Source: Tunturiibacter gelidiferens (lineage in GTDB: Bacteria; Acidobacteriota; Terriglobia; Terriglobales; Acidobacteriaceae). Taken from it: a stretch of 64,000 nucleotides of DNA. A model generated the notes under the pieces. It ran no database searches, was not told the DNA's origin, and saw only the letters and a program-made list of their open reading frames with translations. Positions within the stretch are counted from its first letter, which is position 1; each line of letters begins with the position of its first letter. The stretch lies in the NCBI RefSeq assembly GCF_014201335.1, contig NZ_JACHEB010000008.1, positions 1-64,000 on the forward strand, given 5' to 3'. The translations under genes were made by a program, and so were the position numbers. This document shows positions 27,951-37,510 of the stretch, piece after piece.

Positions 27951-27979
27951 AAAGGGGGACGCGATAAGCGTCCCCCTTT
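27951..27979 (+). terminator. intrinsic terminator of the Lys/Ala-rich gene
   Basis: AAAGGGGGACGC-GATAA-GCGTCCCCCTTT, a perfect 12-bp stem beginning 18 bases after the stop at 27932. It may also serve the convergent gene at 28002. Confidence 0.85.
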
Positions 27980-28001
27980 CTGCGTTTGAAATAGCCCGTC
28001 G

Positions 28002-28832
28002 TTATTGGGTCGCTGTCGCCCGCGTCGTCGCATTCTTCGGCGTCGACAGATATCCCGACACCTTGTTTTTCTCGATCACATTGACCACCAGTTCATACAG
28101 CACGGGATCTTTGCCGTTATAAAACTGCACCGGCTCATCCAACCCCTTGTCCTTCTTCTCGATCGTTCGGTCGTCCGAGCTCACCTCCAGGGTGTAGCGC
28201 GAATGCTTCTCGTCCGCCTTCTTCAACTGCAGCTTGATCGTCGACAAAAGGGTTGGCTTGGCACCCTTCTGCAGCGTGAACTCCAGATAGTTCCGGTCCC
28301 CCTTGTGCTTCAGGATCTCCAGTTCGTCATGGTTCGTCGCAATCAATCCGCTCATCACGCCGGCGTCGCCGACCACCCGATTCAACTGGGTCTTGGTAGC
28401 CTCGAGGTCAGACTTCGTCGTTGCAACGTCGGTCTTCACGCCGCCTACGTCCGTCTTCACGCTGGCAACGTCGGTCGACACCGCCCCAATCTGCTTGGAG
28501 TTTTTTGCCGCCTCCTCTTCAAGCTTCGCAGTCGCAATCTTTTGCTGGGCAATGATGCTTTGTGTCCGCAACTCGATCTGCTTCTGGGCCACGCCAACGC
28601 TCTGTCCCAGAGTCTCGCTGGTCGCTCGCAGCCGTGCGTTCGTTGCCTCCAACTTCTCCGTCAGTTCCGCATTTTTCTGATCAGCGGCCACAATCTTCTG
28701 TTCCGCAGCAGCAAGATGATTCTGCAGACCATAGCACCACACCAGACCACCCAATGCAGCCAGCAACGCGGCCGCCACCACTCCAAGCAGTGCTCCCGAG
28801 ATCGACCTCTGTTCCACGTACTCTTCGCTCAT
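28002..28832 (-). CDS. membrane-anchored coiled-coil protein of unknown function
   Basis: 276 residues, ribosome site AGGAGAG (a GTG three bases earlier is an alternative start). One membrane helix at about 13-35; a long coiled coil (about 40-155) with heptad-like repeats such as VSTDVASVKTDVGGVKTDVA; then a globular C-terminal domain (about 170-270) with FTLQKGAKPTLLSTIKLQ and DEPVQFYNGKD. The domain would sit in the periplasm. No family recognised. Confidence 0.65.
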   Translation of the reverse strand: MSEEYVEQRSISGALLGVVAAALLAALGGLVWCYGLQNHLAAAEQKIVAADQKNAELTEKLEATNARLRATSETLGQSVGVAQKQIELRTQSIIAQQKIATAKLEEEAAKNSKQIGAVSTDVASVKTDVGGVKTDVATTKSDLEATKTQLNRVVGDAGVMSGLIATNHDELEILKHKGDRNYLEFTLQKGAKPTLLSTIKLQLKKADEKHSRYTLEVSSDDRTIEKKDKGLDEPVQFYNGKDPVLYELVVNVIEKNKVSGYLSTPKNATTRATATQ

Positions 28833-28956
28833 CACTCTCTCCTGATGCTTCTCTTCATTTGACCCATCGCGAGGCCGAACGTCACAAACCGATCAGCCGC
28901 GTAAAACAGACACATCCAAACTATAACCTCTCCCTTAAGCCAACTAAACTAATTCC

Positions 28957-30039
28957 ATGCAGCACCCTGACGTTTGCATCGCTGGAGCCGGCATCATCGG
29001 CCTCTCCCTCGCTCTTGAACTCCACCACCGCGGCTACCGCGTCACCGTGTTTGATCAAGGCGAGCCACTCAGCGAATCTTCCTCTGCGGCCGCGGGCATG
29101 CTGGCGGCCCACGATCCCGACAACCCACCCCAACTCCTGCCTCTGGCCACCCTCAGCTTGTCGCTCTATCCCGACTTCCTCAACCGCGTCCGCACTCTCT
29201 CCGGCCGCCACGTCCCCTTCCAGACCCACACCACCCTACAGTCCGTTCCGCTCCACACCGCCACTGCAAGCTCCGAACTGACCACCAAAGATCTGACCCA
29301 TCTCTTGCCCGCGCTCACTCCGAGAGAACATCGATTTATCCTTCTCGACGAGCACAGCCTCGACCCCCGTCAACTCGCCTCGGCACTTCTCGCCGCCGTC
29401 CACGCCACCACCATCGACCTCCGACCACACACTCCTGTCCTCTCAACTCGCTCGATAGGCAACACGGTCGAAATCACAACTCCTAGCGGCACGATGCATG
29501 CAGCACAGTTCATCAACTGCGCCGGAGCCTGGGCGGCCGCCTCCTCGCACCTGCTCAACATTCCGGTCACACCAAAGAAAGGGCAGATGTTTTCGGTCGT
29601 CTTGCCTCCGTCTCTTCCCATGCACTTTGTCGTCCGCACGCCGGACGTTTATATCGTCCCTCGCACCGCAGGCCCCGCTGCGGGCCACGCCATCATCGGT
29701 GCAACCGTCGAAGATATCGGCTTTGACAAGATCGTCCACCCCTCTGACATCGATCGCCTTCGCTCACTTGCCATCACTCTTCTTCCCGTCATCGCCGAGG
29801 CTCACCAACTCGAAGCCTGGTCCGGCCTTCGCCCCGCAACTCCCGACGGTCTTCCTGTTCTCGGCGCCGTCCCGGGTCAACCAAATCATTTCATCGCCAC
29901 CGGCCACTATCGCAATGGAATCCTCCTGGCCCCGGCCACAGCAAATGTTATGGCGCAACTTATCGTCGGCGAAGCATCTTCCACCGACTTGTCTCCGTTC
30001 TCTCCCAACCGTTTCTTCGCAGAGCTCCCATCACCTTAG
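28957..30039 (+). CDS. thiO: FAD-dependent glycine/D-amino-acid oxidase (ThiO-like)
   Basis: 360 residues. N-terminal FAD site CIAGAGIIGLSLALELHHRGYRV and SSAAAGMLAAHDPDN, the latter typical of ThiO; C-terminal motif LRPATPDGLPVLGAVPG and GHYRNGILLAPATA. ThiO makes dehydroglycine for the thiazole of thiamin. No other thiamin gene and no TPP riboswitch are beside it, so another amine oxidase role cannot be ruled out. No Shine-Dalgarno; TAAACT (28945-28950) ends 6 bases before ATG. Confidence 0.82.
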   Translation: MQHPDVCIAGAGIIGLSLALELHHRGYRVTVFDQGEPLSESSSAAAGMLAAHDPDNPPQLLPLATLSLSLYPDFLNRVRTLSGRHVPFQTHTTLQSVPLHTATASSELTTKDLTHLLPALTPREHRFILLDEHSLDPRQLASALLAAVHATTIDLRPHTPVLSTRSIGNTVEITTPSGTMHAAQFINCAGAWAAASSHLLNIPVTPKKGQMFSVVLPPSLPMHFVVRTPDVYIVPRTAGPAAGHAIIGATVEDIGFDKIVHPSDIDRLRSLAITLLPVIAEAHQLEAWSGLRPATPDGLPVLGAVPGQPNHFIATGHYRNGILLAPATANVMAQLIVGEASSTDLSPFSPNRFFAELPSP

Positions 30040-30155
30040 TCGCACAACAACACCGATATTCGGCCAACCGTTCGTGACAACCGTTTCTCCGCTGCGCTAT
30101 AACCAGATGTACTAAGTTTGTTCCTGCATCGAATTCGCTACTGGAGAAGCACCTT

Positions 30156-31289
30156 ATGTCTACCGCTGTCGCACCAAAGGGCCTGGAAGGCATCGTCGCC
30201 ACCACGTCCTCCATCTGCTGGATCGACGGCGACGCCGGCGTTCTCTCCTACCGCGGAATCGATATCCATGAACTCGCTCAGCTATCCACCTTCGAGGAGT
30301 GCACCTACCTCCTCTGGTTCGGCAGGCTCCCCACTGCCGCCGAGCTTGCGGACTTCACCAAGCATCTTTCCGCCGCCCGCGAACTTAATCCAAAGATCAT
30401 TGAACTCCTCCGCAGCGTTCCCACCGCCGCCGCGCCCATGCAAGTCCTCCGCACCGCGGTCTCTCTCCTGAGCATCTACGACGCCGACGAAGCAGACTGC
30501 AGCCACGATGCCAACGTCCGCAAATCCTATCGCCTCACGGCCCAGATCCCGATGATCGTTGCCCTCTTTGACCGCATTCGCAAAGGCAAATCCATCATAG
30601 AGGCCGACAAGTCTCTCACCCACGCCGCCAACTTCCTCTGGATGCTAAACGGCGAAAAGCCATCCAAGACCGCCACACGCGCCTTCGACATTGCGCTCAT
30701 TCTCCATGCCGACCACGAGCTGAACGCCAGCACCTTCGCTGCGCGCGTCATCGCAGCCACGCTCGCCGACATCCACTCCGCCATCACCGGTGCCATCGGC
30801 GCTCTCAAAGGTCCCCTTCACGGGGGAGCCAATGAGGCCACCATGCGCCTACTCTATGCCATTGACAAAGCCGGTGCCGACCCCGTCGAGTACGTCAAAC
30901 AAATGTTCGCAGACAAGAAGAAGATCTCCGGCTTCGGCCACCGCGTCTACCACACCGAAGATCCACGTGCCACTCACCTCCGCCGCATGTCCGAAGAACT
31001 GGGCAAAGCCGCTGGCAACACCAAGTGGTTCGATCTATCGCAGAAGATCGAGCGCTTCGTGAAGCAAGAGAAAAAGCTCAACGCCAACGTCGACTTCTAC
31101 TCAGCCTCGACCTATACCACTCTCGGTATCGACATCGATCTCTTCACCCCCATCTTCGCCATCAGCCGAATCTCTGGATGGGCAGCCCACGTCATCGAAC
31201 AACACGACGACAACCGCCTCATACGACCGCGCGCAGACTATACCGGGCCGTCCTACCCCGCGCCTTACACACCCATCGAAAAGCGATAA
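30156..31289 (+). CDS. gltA: citrate synthase
   Basis: 377 residues, about the length of the shorter type citrate synthases (CitZ/2-methylcitrate-synthase group). Motifs: ICWIDGDAGVLSYRGIDIHEL, LHADHELNASTFAARV, GPLHGGANE (catalytic His) and SGFGHRVYHTEDPRA (catalytic His region, with Asp later). Condenses oxaloacetate with acetyl-CoA. Citrate and methylcitrate synthases are hard to tell apart by sequence; no prp genes are near, so citrate synthase is preferred. A strong terminator follows. Confidence 0.9.
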   Translation: MSTAVAPKGLEGIVATTSSICWIDGDAGVLSYRGIDIHELAQLSTFEECTYLLWFGRLPTAAELADFTKHLSAARELNPKIIELLRSVPTAAAPMQVLRTAVSLLSIYDADEADCSHDANVRKSYRLTAQIPMIVALFDRIRKGKSIIEADKSLTHAANFLWMLNGEKPSKTATRAFDIALILHADHELNASTFAARVIAATLADIHSAITGAIGALKGPLHGGANEATMRLLYAIDKAGADPVEYVKQMFADKKKISGFGHRVYHTEDPRATHLRRMSEELGKAAGNTKWFDLSQKIERFVKQEKKLNANVDFYSASTYTTLGIDIDLFTPIFAISRISGWAAHVIEQHDDNRLIRPRADYTGPSYPAPYTPIEKR

Positions 31290-31388
31290 CCCACGCGGCG
31301 CTCCAGCCGGAAAACCTCCACCCGTATCTTCGCTAAGAGGCCCGCAGTGCATCGCGAACCGGATGAATCTAAATCTTTGTCAAACACA

Positions 31389-31420
31389 AAAAAGGGCAGC
31401 CCACATGGGCTGCCCTTTTT
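31389..31420. terminator. bidirectional intrinsic terminator after citrate synthase
   Basis: AAAAAGGGCAGCCC-ACAT-GGGCTGCCCTTTTT, a perfect 14-bp stem with A- and T-runs, between convergent citrate synthase and the gene ending at 31437. Confidence 0.92.
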
Positions 31421-31436
31421 GTGAATCTACAGCAAT

Positions 31437-32750
31437 CTAGTGATGGGGAGCAGTATGATGTACAGGCGCTTTCGCCGGAGTCTTCTTCGGCTCCACTATG
31501 GCTCCATCGCTCATCGTGATCTGAATGGGGCTAGGTGTGAACGAAGCGTAGGTACCACTCACGGTGACCTTCGCTCCAACAGCGGGCGGCGTCTTCAAAG
31601 GCGCAGCCAACTGGAAGGTAAAGTCGGCCGTCTTCGACTGCACCGCATCATCAGAAACGGCAACCTGAAGTGCGGTATCGGAGACAGCAATCACCGTCGA
31701 ATCCGGGAATTGGACCGACTTGCCCTTCATTGTGTCCCAGACCTTCGCAGCGTCTTCAGGCTTGCCATTGGCAAGGATGAACTCCTTGTCGCTGATCGCC
31801 AGTGTCGACAGGTCCGGAGTGCTCGAAATAACTCCGGCGACAATGTCAGACGGTGAAGGCGCAGGCTTGATCTTGAAGTCAGCCGGTGGAACCAGATTCG
31901 TCTGCACTGCAGCAGTAACTGCATCGTAGCCATCGTCGCCACCGTGGTATTTCTTGTAGCAGAACTTCGCTAGCGGTAGCATCTGGCTTTTGTAAGGCTC
32001 AGGAGCAAACGCTGCAGCCCGTGTGGCGTACCAGGTGCAGTTCACATAATCCGGCGGAGTTGATTGATAGTAGGCCTGGCCCAGAATAAAAGTGTCCTGC
32101 AGCAAAGGGCCGGGAGTTTGCGTTTGCGCAACCGGAACACTGGTCAATTCAGCTTTATAGTCCGTGATTGCGGTCGCTGTGTCCTTTTTGTTTAAGGCAG
32201 CCGCCGCAATCGCGCCATCGAACACCGGGGTGGCCGCGTCCTTTACCTTAGCGAAGTCCGCATCACTCATATCCGCTGGCTTAGTGGTAACCCCGAGCCC
32301 CTTCTGGGCAAACTCAGCAGCTTTGTCCAACGCTGCCTGCTTCGCCGTCGCATCGGTCGTCTGATCTGCCTGCTGCTTGCGGAAGTAAACCTCGAAGGTC
32401 AGCGCTCGCAGGTTATTGGGATCGACCTGCAACAGCCGGTCTGCCGCATCGAGCGTCTTAGCCGGATCGAACGCGGCATAGGACAGCATCAACTGCTCCA
32501 GTACCGACCCCTTCACCGAAGACTGGGGATAAGCCGTCAGATATTGCTCAAGCGCAGGAGCCTTCGTCTGCGGAGTCGTCTGGCTGATTGCATCGTTATA
32601 GGCCTTGTATTCGGCGGGGGACATCTGTATGCCGCCGCTCGTGGCCTGCGCGTTAGAACCAAGGTTGACCTGGGTTTGTGCCATAAGGGGTCCCGCAACA
32701 CTTGCCATGCTGGCGACCGCCAGGAGAGACGCAACGACTACCTTCTTCAT
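31437..32750 (-). CDS. exported protein with helical repeats and a His/Lys-rich tail, unknown function
   Basis: 437 residues from the ATG at 32750, which has GAGGAG upstream and starts a clear signal peptide (MKKVVVASLLAVASMASVAG, then MAQ). The open frame reaches 32963 but those residues are not supported. Residues 35-250 look like TPR-type helices (EQYLTAYPQSSVKGSVLEQLM, split as EQYLTAYPQS and SVKGSVLEQL); the C-terminal part is beta-rich (VGAKVTVSGTYASF) with a tail PVHHTAPHH. No family recognised. Confidence 0.7.
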   Translation of the reverse strand: MKKVVVASLLAVASMASVAGPLMAQTQVNLGSNAQATSGGIQMSPAEYKAYNDAISQTTPQTKAPALEQYLTAYPQSSVKGSVLEQLMLSYAAFDPAKTLDAADRLLQVDPNNLRALTFEVYFRKQQADQTTDATAKQAALDKAAEFAQKGLGVTTKPADMSDADFAKVKDAATPVFDGAIAAAALNKKDTATAITDYKAELTSVPVAQTQTPGPLLQDTFILGQAYYQSTPPDYVNCTWYATRAAAFAPEPYKSQMLPLAKFCYKKYHGGDDGYDAVTAAVQTNLVPPADFKIKPAPSPSDIVAGVISSTPDLSTLAISDKEFILANGKPEDAAKVWDTMKGKSVQFPDSTVIAVSDTALQVAVSDDAVQSKTADFTFQLAAPLKTPPAVGAKVTVSGTYASFTPSPIQITMSDGAIVEPKKTPAKAPVHHTAPHH

Positions 32751-33092
32751 TCCACACTCCTCAATAAATCTTTCTTTCAAATGTGTCACCGATGCTTCCG
32801 GGGTCACTCGGATACAAAACGAAGCACAGACCGATCCCAGGTGCTTCGGAGTTACCCTCGCTGCGCCTAACCCTTCGGCCAGGCGGTTGAAGTGTTCGTG
32901 GCATCTCGGGATGATGATGCGGATTATAGAAACGACGTTGTTCGAAACGCAAGCCGACTTCAACCTTTAGGAGCAATAAAAGTGTTATACACGAACAACC
33001 GCAACGTGGGACCTAACACAAGCTACCCCCAACTGGAATAGAGACCCCTGACCAACTCGCGTCAGCCAGGGTGTCTGTTTTGCCAGAATGAG
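32751..33092. other. 342-base region between two minus-strand genes
   Basis: No convincing gene. A plus-strand frame here is a shadow. An imperfect inverted repeat (CTGAC at 33048-33052 with GTCAG at 33061-33065) lies just past the stop of the His/Ala-rich small gene; no T-run. Confidence 0.4.
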
Positions 33093-33266
33093 CTACTGAT
33101 GTACGACTGACTTCTGATGAGCTTCGGTCGAATGAGCATGCGCCTTAACTGCATGCTCCTGGGCCGCCTCAGGGTCGCCCTTCGCATGGTGCTCAGCTGC
33201 CGCATCGTGAGCTTTTGCCGCGTGCTCGTGATGTTCCGCTGCCTTCTTGGGTGCGTCGTATGCCAT
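33093..33266 (-). CDS. 57-residue His/Ala-rich protein
   Basis: ATG at 33266 with a perfect-looking ribosome site (AAGGAG, six bases away). The product begins MAYDAPKKAAEHHEHAAKAH and keeps an Ala/His/Glu pattern to the end (EHHAKGDPEAAQEHAVKAHA); it should form a single amphipathic helix with His/Glu faces, capable of metal binding. Similar short Ala/His proteins occur in other soil bacteria, function unknown. Too short for most gene finders. On the same strand as, and 342 bases upstream of, the exported protein at 31437-32750. Confidence 0.65.
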   Translation of the reverse strand: MAYDAPKKAAEHHEHAAKAHDAAAEHHAKGDPEAAQEHAVKAHAHSTEAHQKSVVHQ

Positions 33267-33583
33267 AAATCTCCTTGTTTGAGCGTCGCTTTTGTTACAC
33301 CCGCGAACCTAAGCGCTGCCCCCATTACTTGCATTTATGCCGCGTTAAGATCTCGCGCAAATCCCGCGGTACCATCCCATCAACACTACAATTGGATTCG
33401 AGGATTTGTTCTCCCCATTCTTGTGCCCTCCTGCTCAACCTGCCCATTTATGGTGTTTTGTCCTTCTTATCCACAACAGGTAGTGTTGTACCCGTTGATT
33501 CCGTACTCAACCGCAGCTACAGTTGAATCAGTCCTATCGACAGGGGCGAGTTTCTCAAAAACTCAACGGTCCTCCCCACAGAG
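33267..33583. promoter_or_regulatory. divergent control region upstream of smc, with a consensus DnaA box
   Basis: Contains TTATCCACA (33467-33475), an exact match to the strong DnaA box, about 110 bases before smc. I see only this one exact copy, so it is not an origin on this evidence. No gene recognised. Confidence 0.45.
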
Positions 33584-36500
33584 GTGCACTTGCTCAAGCT
33601 CAAAAAAGTCCAGATCCTCGGCTTCAAATCCTTCTGTGATCGCACCGAAGTTCAGCTCTCCGGCGAAGGCATTGCCGCCATTGTCGGCCCCAACGGGTGC
33701 GGCAAATCCAACATCTCCGACGCCATCACCTGGGTTCTGGGCGAACAGTCCGCCAAGAGCCTCCGCGGCATCAAGATGGAGGACGTCATCTTTGCGGGCA
33801 CCCGAGACCGCAAGCCCACCGGCATGGCCGAGGTCTCGCTCACCCTCGTCGACCCCGAGGTCTACGACGGAGCCAGCCTCCAGGAAGACCCTGAAATCGT
33901 CATCGACGAAAACCTCCCCACCGACTGGGATGAGACCTCTCTCCGCCAGCAGCGCGCCGAAGAAACCGAGGAAGCGGTCGCCGAAGCCCAACCCGGCACC
34001 GTCGTCGAGGGCGAGGCCAAGGGCCCCCAAATCCTTCAACCACCAACCGAGGCAGATGCGGCAGAACTCGCCAACCCAAACAATGTTGTACTCAAGATTC
34101 GTCGCCGCAAATTCGGCCGCGCTCCCGTCCGCGCCGGCGAACTCACCATAACCCGCCGCCTCTTCCGCTCAGGCGACAGCGAATACCTTCTCAACGGCAA
34201 GATCTGTCGCCTGCGCGACATTCAGGACATCTTCATGGGCACCGGCCTCGGTGGCGAGTCCTATGCCATCATCGGCCAGGAGCGCATCGGACAGCTCCTC
34301 TCCGCCAAGCCGCACGATCGCCGATCCATCATCGAAGAAGCCGCAGGCATCACGCGCTTCAAGACAAAAAAACGTCTCGCCGAGCTGCGACTCGAATCCG
34401 CCCGCCAGAACCTCGCTCGCGTAAACGACATCTTCGATGAGGTCACCCGTCAGATGACGACCCTCAAACGCCAGGCCGCAAAGGCTGAGCGTTACGGTGC
34501 CCTTCGTGACGAACTCCGCACACGCCTCCGCGTCGTCCTCGCCAGCCGTATGGCGCAGTTGGACATCGAGCAGGCGGCCACCACCGAGAAGATCACTGCC
34601 CTCGCCACCCAGATCGACGCTCAATCCACTACCGTCGAAGCGATGGACGCCGAACACACTGAGGGCGTCGACTCAGGCTATAGCCTTGACCAGCAGATCC
34701 GCGAGGCCGGAGCGCAGGCCAATCAGTCCGCGGTCGAACTCGAACGCATCACAGCCCGCACCGCCTCAAACGCCGACCGCATCGCCGAACTCACGAACCG
34801 CCTGGCAACTGGAGCCGACGATCTCGCTCAGGCCCGCGAACAGCTCGCAAGCCTCTCCGCCGAGCTCGAAGAGCATCGAAGCTTCCTAAACAACGCCACG
34901 GCTGAGTCCACCGAATCAAGAGAGGCCGCCCAAAGCCACCAGGCGCAGGCACATGAGGCCGTCCGCAGCGTCGCCTCAGCCGAGCAACAAGCTGAACAAA
35001 ATCGCCGCTCCACCATGCAACTCGTCCAACGCATCGCCCAGACTCGCAACGAAGAGGCGCAAGCAGCAGCAGCGCTCGCTGGACTCGACCGTGAAGCCGA
35101 GCGTCTTCTCTCCGAGTCCGAGATCGCCAAACAGGAACTCGAGACTCTCGGCCTCCAGCGTGGCCAGGTCAAGTTGTCCTTCGAGTCCGTCACCGAGCGC
35201 CTCAAGCGTCTTGAAGCTGAGATAGCCGAACTCCGCCTTCAGGTAGAGGCCAATCGCAACGAAGAATCTCAGTCCAAACGTCGTGGCGACCAGCTCCGCG
35301 GCGAAGTCGCGACCCTGACAGGCCGCCGCACCTCTCTCGAAGCTCTCATCCGCGAACACAGCTATTCGACCGACACCGTTCGTAACCTCTTCAAGACCGA
35401 CGCCTACAAGCAGAATGCCGATGGCATGGCCGCCGTCGGCACCCTCGCGGACTTCCTCGAAGTAGACGGCAAGTACGAAAACGTTGTCGACGAATTCCTC
35501 CGCGACGAGCTCAACTACGTCGTGGTCAAATCGTGGGACGCCGCGAACGCAGGCATGCATCTCCTGCAGACCGACGTCACCGGCCGTGCCACCTTCCTCG
35601 TACATCCCAATGACTCCCAGGCCAACTTCGCATTTGCCGAAGGCATGCAAAGCGTCGCCCAAACCAACATTGAGGGGATCGAAGGAGTCGTTCCTCTCAA
35701 AGAGTGTGTCCGCGTCCTCGACGGCTTCGGCAAATCCCTCGAGGTTATTCTGCCCAAGCTCCGTGAGGGTTTCGTAGCCCCGGACTCCTACACCGCCCGC
35801 TCGCTTGCCCTCTCGAACCCACAGGCATTCTTCCTGTCTCCTAGCGGCGAGACCTTTCACAACGTCACCGTCACCAGCGGACGCCCCCGCACCCAGGGGC
35901 CGCTCGCGCTCAAACGCGAACTCGCAGAGGTGCAGCAAAAGTTGGAAAAGGCCGAGCAAGATCTGGCCCAGACCGACCGTAGTACCATCGAATTGCAGCA
36001 CCAGATAGCGGCCCTCAACGCAACGATTGAAGGCAAAACCCACGAACGTCGCGACGCCGAACGCGAGTCTGCAAACTCCGGAGCGGCTCTCCGGCAAATG
36101 GAGTCGGAGGTCGCTCGCATCGAGCGCCGCCTGCAGGACTGGGCCCTCACCAACGAACGCAATCGGGATGCCCGCAATCAGAAAGCGGACTTGATCGCTC
36201 GTCGCCAGCAGGAGGCAGCAGCCTTCGAAAACGAGCGCAGCACCTTGGAGACCAGCCTAGTCGCCCTTCAAGAGCAACTCGAAGAGCTCCGCGCCCGACG
36301 CGAAGAGCTTCAACAAGGCGCAGCAGCCGCTTCCGCCGCACTCGCTGGATTGGAAGAGCGTCGCCGCAACGCAGCCGCAAACTTCGAACAGACGACGCGC
36401 CTCTACAACGGTCAAAACCAGCGTATCCAGCAACTCGATCAGCAGATCTCATCTGCAGGTGCAGAGAAGCTCCGCCGCGAAGAAGAAACCGCCGCCCTCA

Positions 36501-37474
36501 CGGTTCAGCACGCCGAACTCTCAGAGGTTCGCGCCAATGCCGTAGCTCAAGGCACACGCCTCACGGAAGAGGCCCACGCTCTCCGCGCTTCCATGGCCGA
36601 CCTCGACGGTCGTCTGCGCATTCTTCGCCACGAGACCGAAGCTCTCCGCGAGCAGCGTGCAGCCCTCACTGCCCGCGCCGCAAAGCTCGCCTCCGACATC
36701 GAGCACATCGACGCCACCTGCCTCAACGATCTTGGCGCGGAAGCCATCACGCTCCGTGAAGACCAGACCATCACCCGCATCGAAGGCGACGACCTCCACA
36801 CCCAGGAAGAAGAATCCCGCGCCCTCAAGCAAAAACTTGAAGCCATGGGTCCGGTCAACATGATGGCCCTCGATGAGTACAACGAAACAGTCACGCGCCA
36901 CAGCTTCCTCGAAACCCAACGCAAAGATCTGCTCGATTCCATTGAGAATACGCAAGCCTCCATCAAGGAGATCGACGACGTCTCTCGTCTCAAATTCGAT
37001 GAGGCCTTCAAGGTCATCAACGAGAACTTCTCCGTCACCTTCACCAAGCTCTTTGGCGGCGGTCAGGCCCTCATGAAGCTCACTGATGCCGAAAACTCCA
37101 ACGAGAGCGGCATCGACATAGTAGCCTCCCCCCCAGGTAAAAAGCTCCAAAACATCCTCCTGCTTTCCGGAGGAGAAAAAGCACTCACCGCTCTATCCCT
37201 CCTCGTCGGAATCTTCCAGTTCCAGCCCGCCCCCTTCTGCATCCTCGACGAAGTCGATGCACCACTCGACGAAACCAACGTAGGCCGCTTCGCAAAACTC
37301 ATCCACGACATGAGCGCGACCACTCAGTTCGTCGTCATCACGCACAGCAAACGCACTATGTCCCAGGCCGACGTCATCTATGGCGTCACCATGCAGGAGC
37401 CCGGTGTCTCAAAGATTGTCAGCGTCAACCTAAACCGCCGCGACTCCACAGACAACCGCCGCGCTGTCGCCTGA
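33584..37474 (+). CDS. smc: chromosome partition protein Smc
   Basis: 1296 residues against about 1180 in most bacteria. GTG 33584 is annotated; a TTG at 33590 (giving LKLKKVQILGFKSF as in other Smc) has AGAGG upstream and may be the real start. N-terminal Walker A GPNGCGKSN (35-43); coiled coil; hinge at about 595-760 (ADGMAAVGTLADFLEV); second coiled coil; signature LLSGGEKALTALSLL (about 1190) and Walker B FCILDEVDAPLDETNV. Extra length: an acidic insert at about 93-182 in the head (DPEIVIDENLPTDWDE and an Glu/Ala-rich stretch), normally a short loop. Smc loops and condenses DNA with ScpA/ScpB, which are not nearby. Confidence 0.96.
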   Translation: MHLLKLKKVQILGFKSFCDRTEVQLSGEGIAAIVGPNGCGKSNISDAITWVLGEQSAKSLRGIKMEDVIFAGTRDRKPTGMAEVSLTLVDPEVYDGASLQEDPEIVIDENLPTDWDETSLRQQRAEETEEAVAEAQPGTVVEGEAKGPQILQPPTEADAAELANPNNVVLKIRRRKFGRAPVRAGELTITRRLFRSGDSEYLLNGKICRLRDIQDIFMGTGLGGESYAIIGQERIGQLLSAKPHDRRSIIEEAAGITRFKTKKRLAELRLESARQNLARVNDIFDEVTRQMTTLKRQAAKAERYGALRDELRTRLRVVLASRMAQLDIEQAATTEKITALATQIDAQSTTVEAMDAEHTEGVDSGYSLDQQIREAGAQANQSAVELERITARTASNADRIAELTNRLATGADDLAQAREQLASLSAELEEHRSFLNNATAESTESREAAQSHQAQAHEAVRSVASAEQQAEQNRRSTMQLVQRIAQTRNEEAQAAAALAGLDREAERLLSESEIAKQELETLGLQRGQVKLSFESVTERLKRLEAEIAELRLQVEANRNEESQSKRRGDQLRGEVATLTGRRTSLEALIREHSYSTDTVRNLFKTDAYKQNADGMAAVGTLADFLEVDGKYENVVDEFLRDELNYVVVKSWDAANAGMHLLQTDVTGRATFLVHPNDSQANFAFAEGMQSVAQTNIEGIEGVVPLKECVRVLDGFGKSLEVILPKLREGFVAPDSYTARSLALSNPQAFFLSPSGETFHNVTVTSGRPRTQGPLALKRELAEVQQKLEKAEQDLAQTDRSTIELQHQIAALNATIEGKTHERRDAERESANSGAALRQMESEVARIERRLQDWALTNERNRDARNQKADLIARRQQEAAAFENERSTLETSLVALQEQLEELRARREELQQGAAAASAALAGLEERRRNAAANFEQTTRLYNGQNQRIQQLDQQISSAGAEKLRREEETAALTVQHAELSEVRANAVAQGTRLTEEAHALRASMADLDGRLRILRHETEALREQRAALTARAAKLASDIEHIDATCLNDLGAEAITLREDQTITRIEGDDLHTQEEESRALKQKLEAMGPVNMMALDEYNETVTRHSFLETQRKDLLDSIENTQASIKEIDDVSRLKFDEAFKVINENFSVTFTKLFGGGQALMKLTDAENSNESGIDIVASPPGKKLQNILLLSGGEKALTALSLLVGIFQFQPAPFCILDEVDAPLDETNVGRFAKLIHDMSATTQFVVITHSKRTMSQADVIYGVTMQEPGVSKIVSVNLNRRDSTDNRRAVA

Positions 37475-37510
37475 TGCCTCGACACGTGAAATCGTCAAAC
37501 CCTTTGCGCA

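Noticed and set aside
32751..32963. N-terminal extension of the exported protein at 31437
   Set aside because: Would put a signal peptide in the middle of the protein; ATG 32750 has a strong ribosome site.
33117..34151. 344-codon + strand frame
   Set aside because: It overlaps both the His/Ala-rich gene and the firmly recognised smc start; protein is Ser/Pro-rich as expected of a shadow frame.
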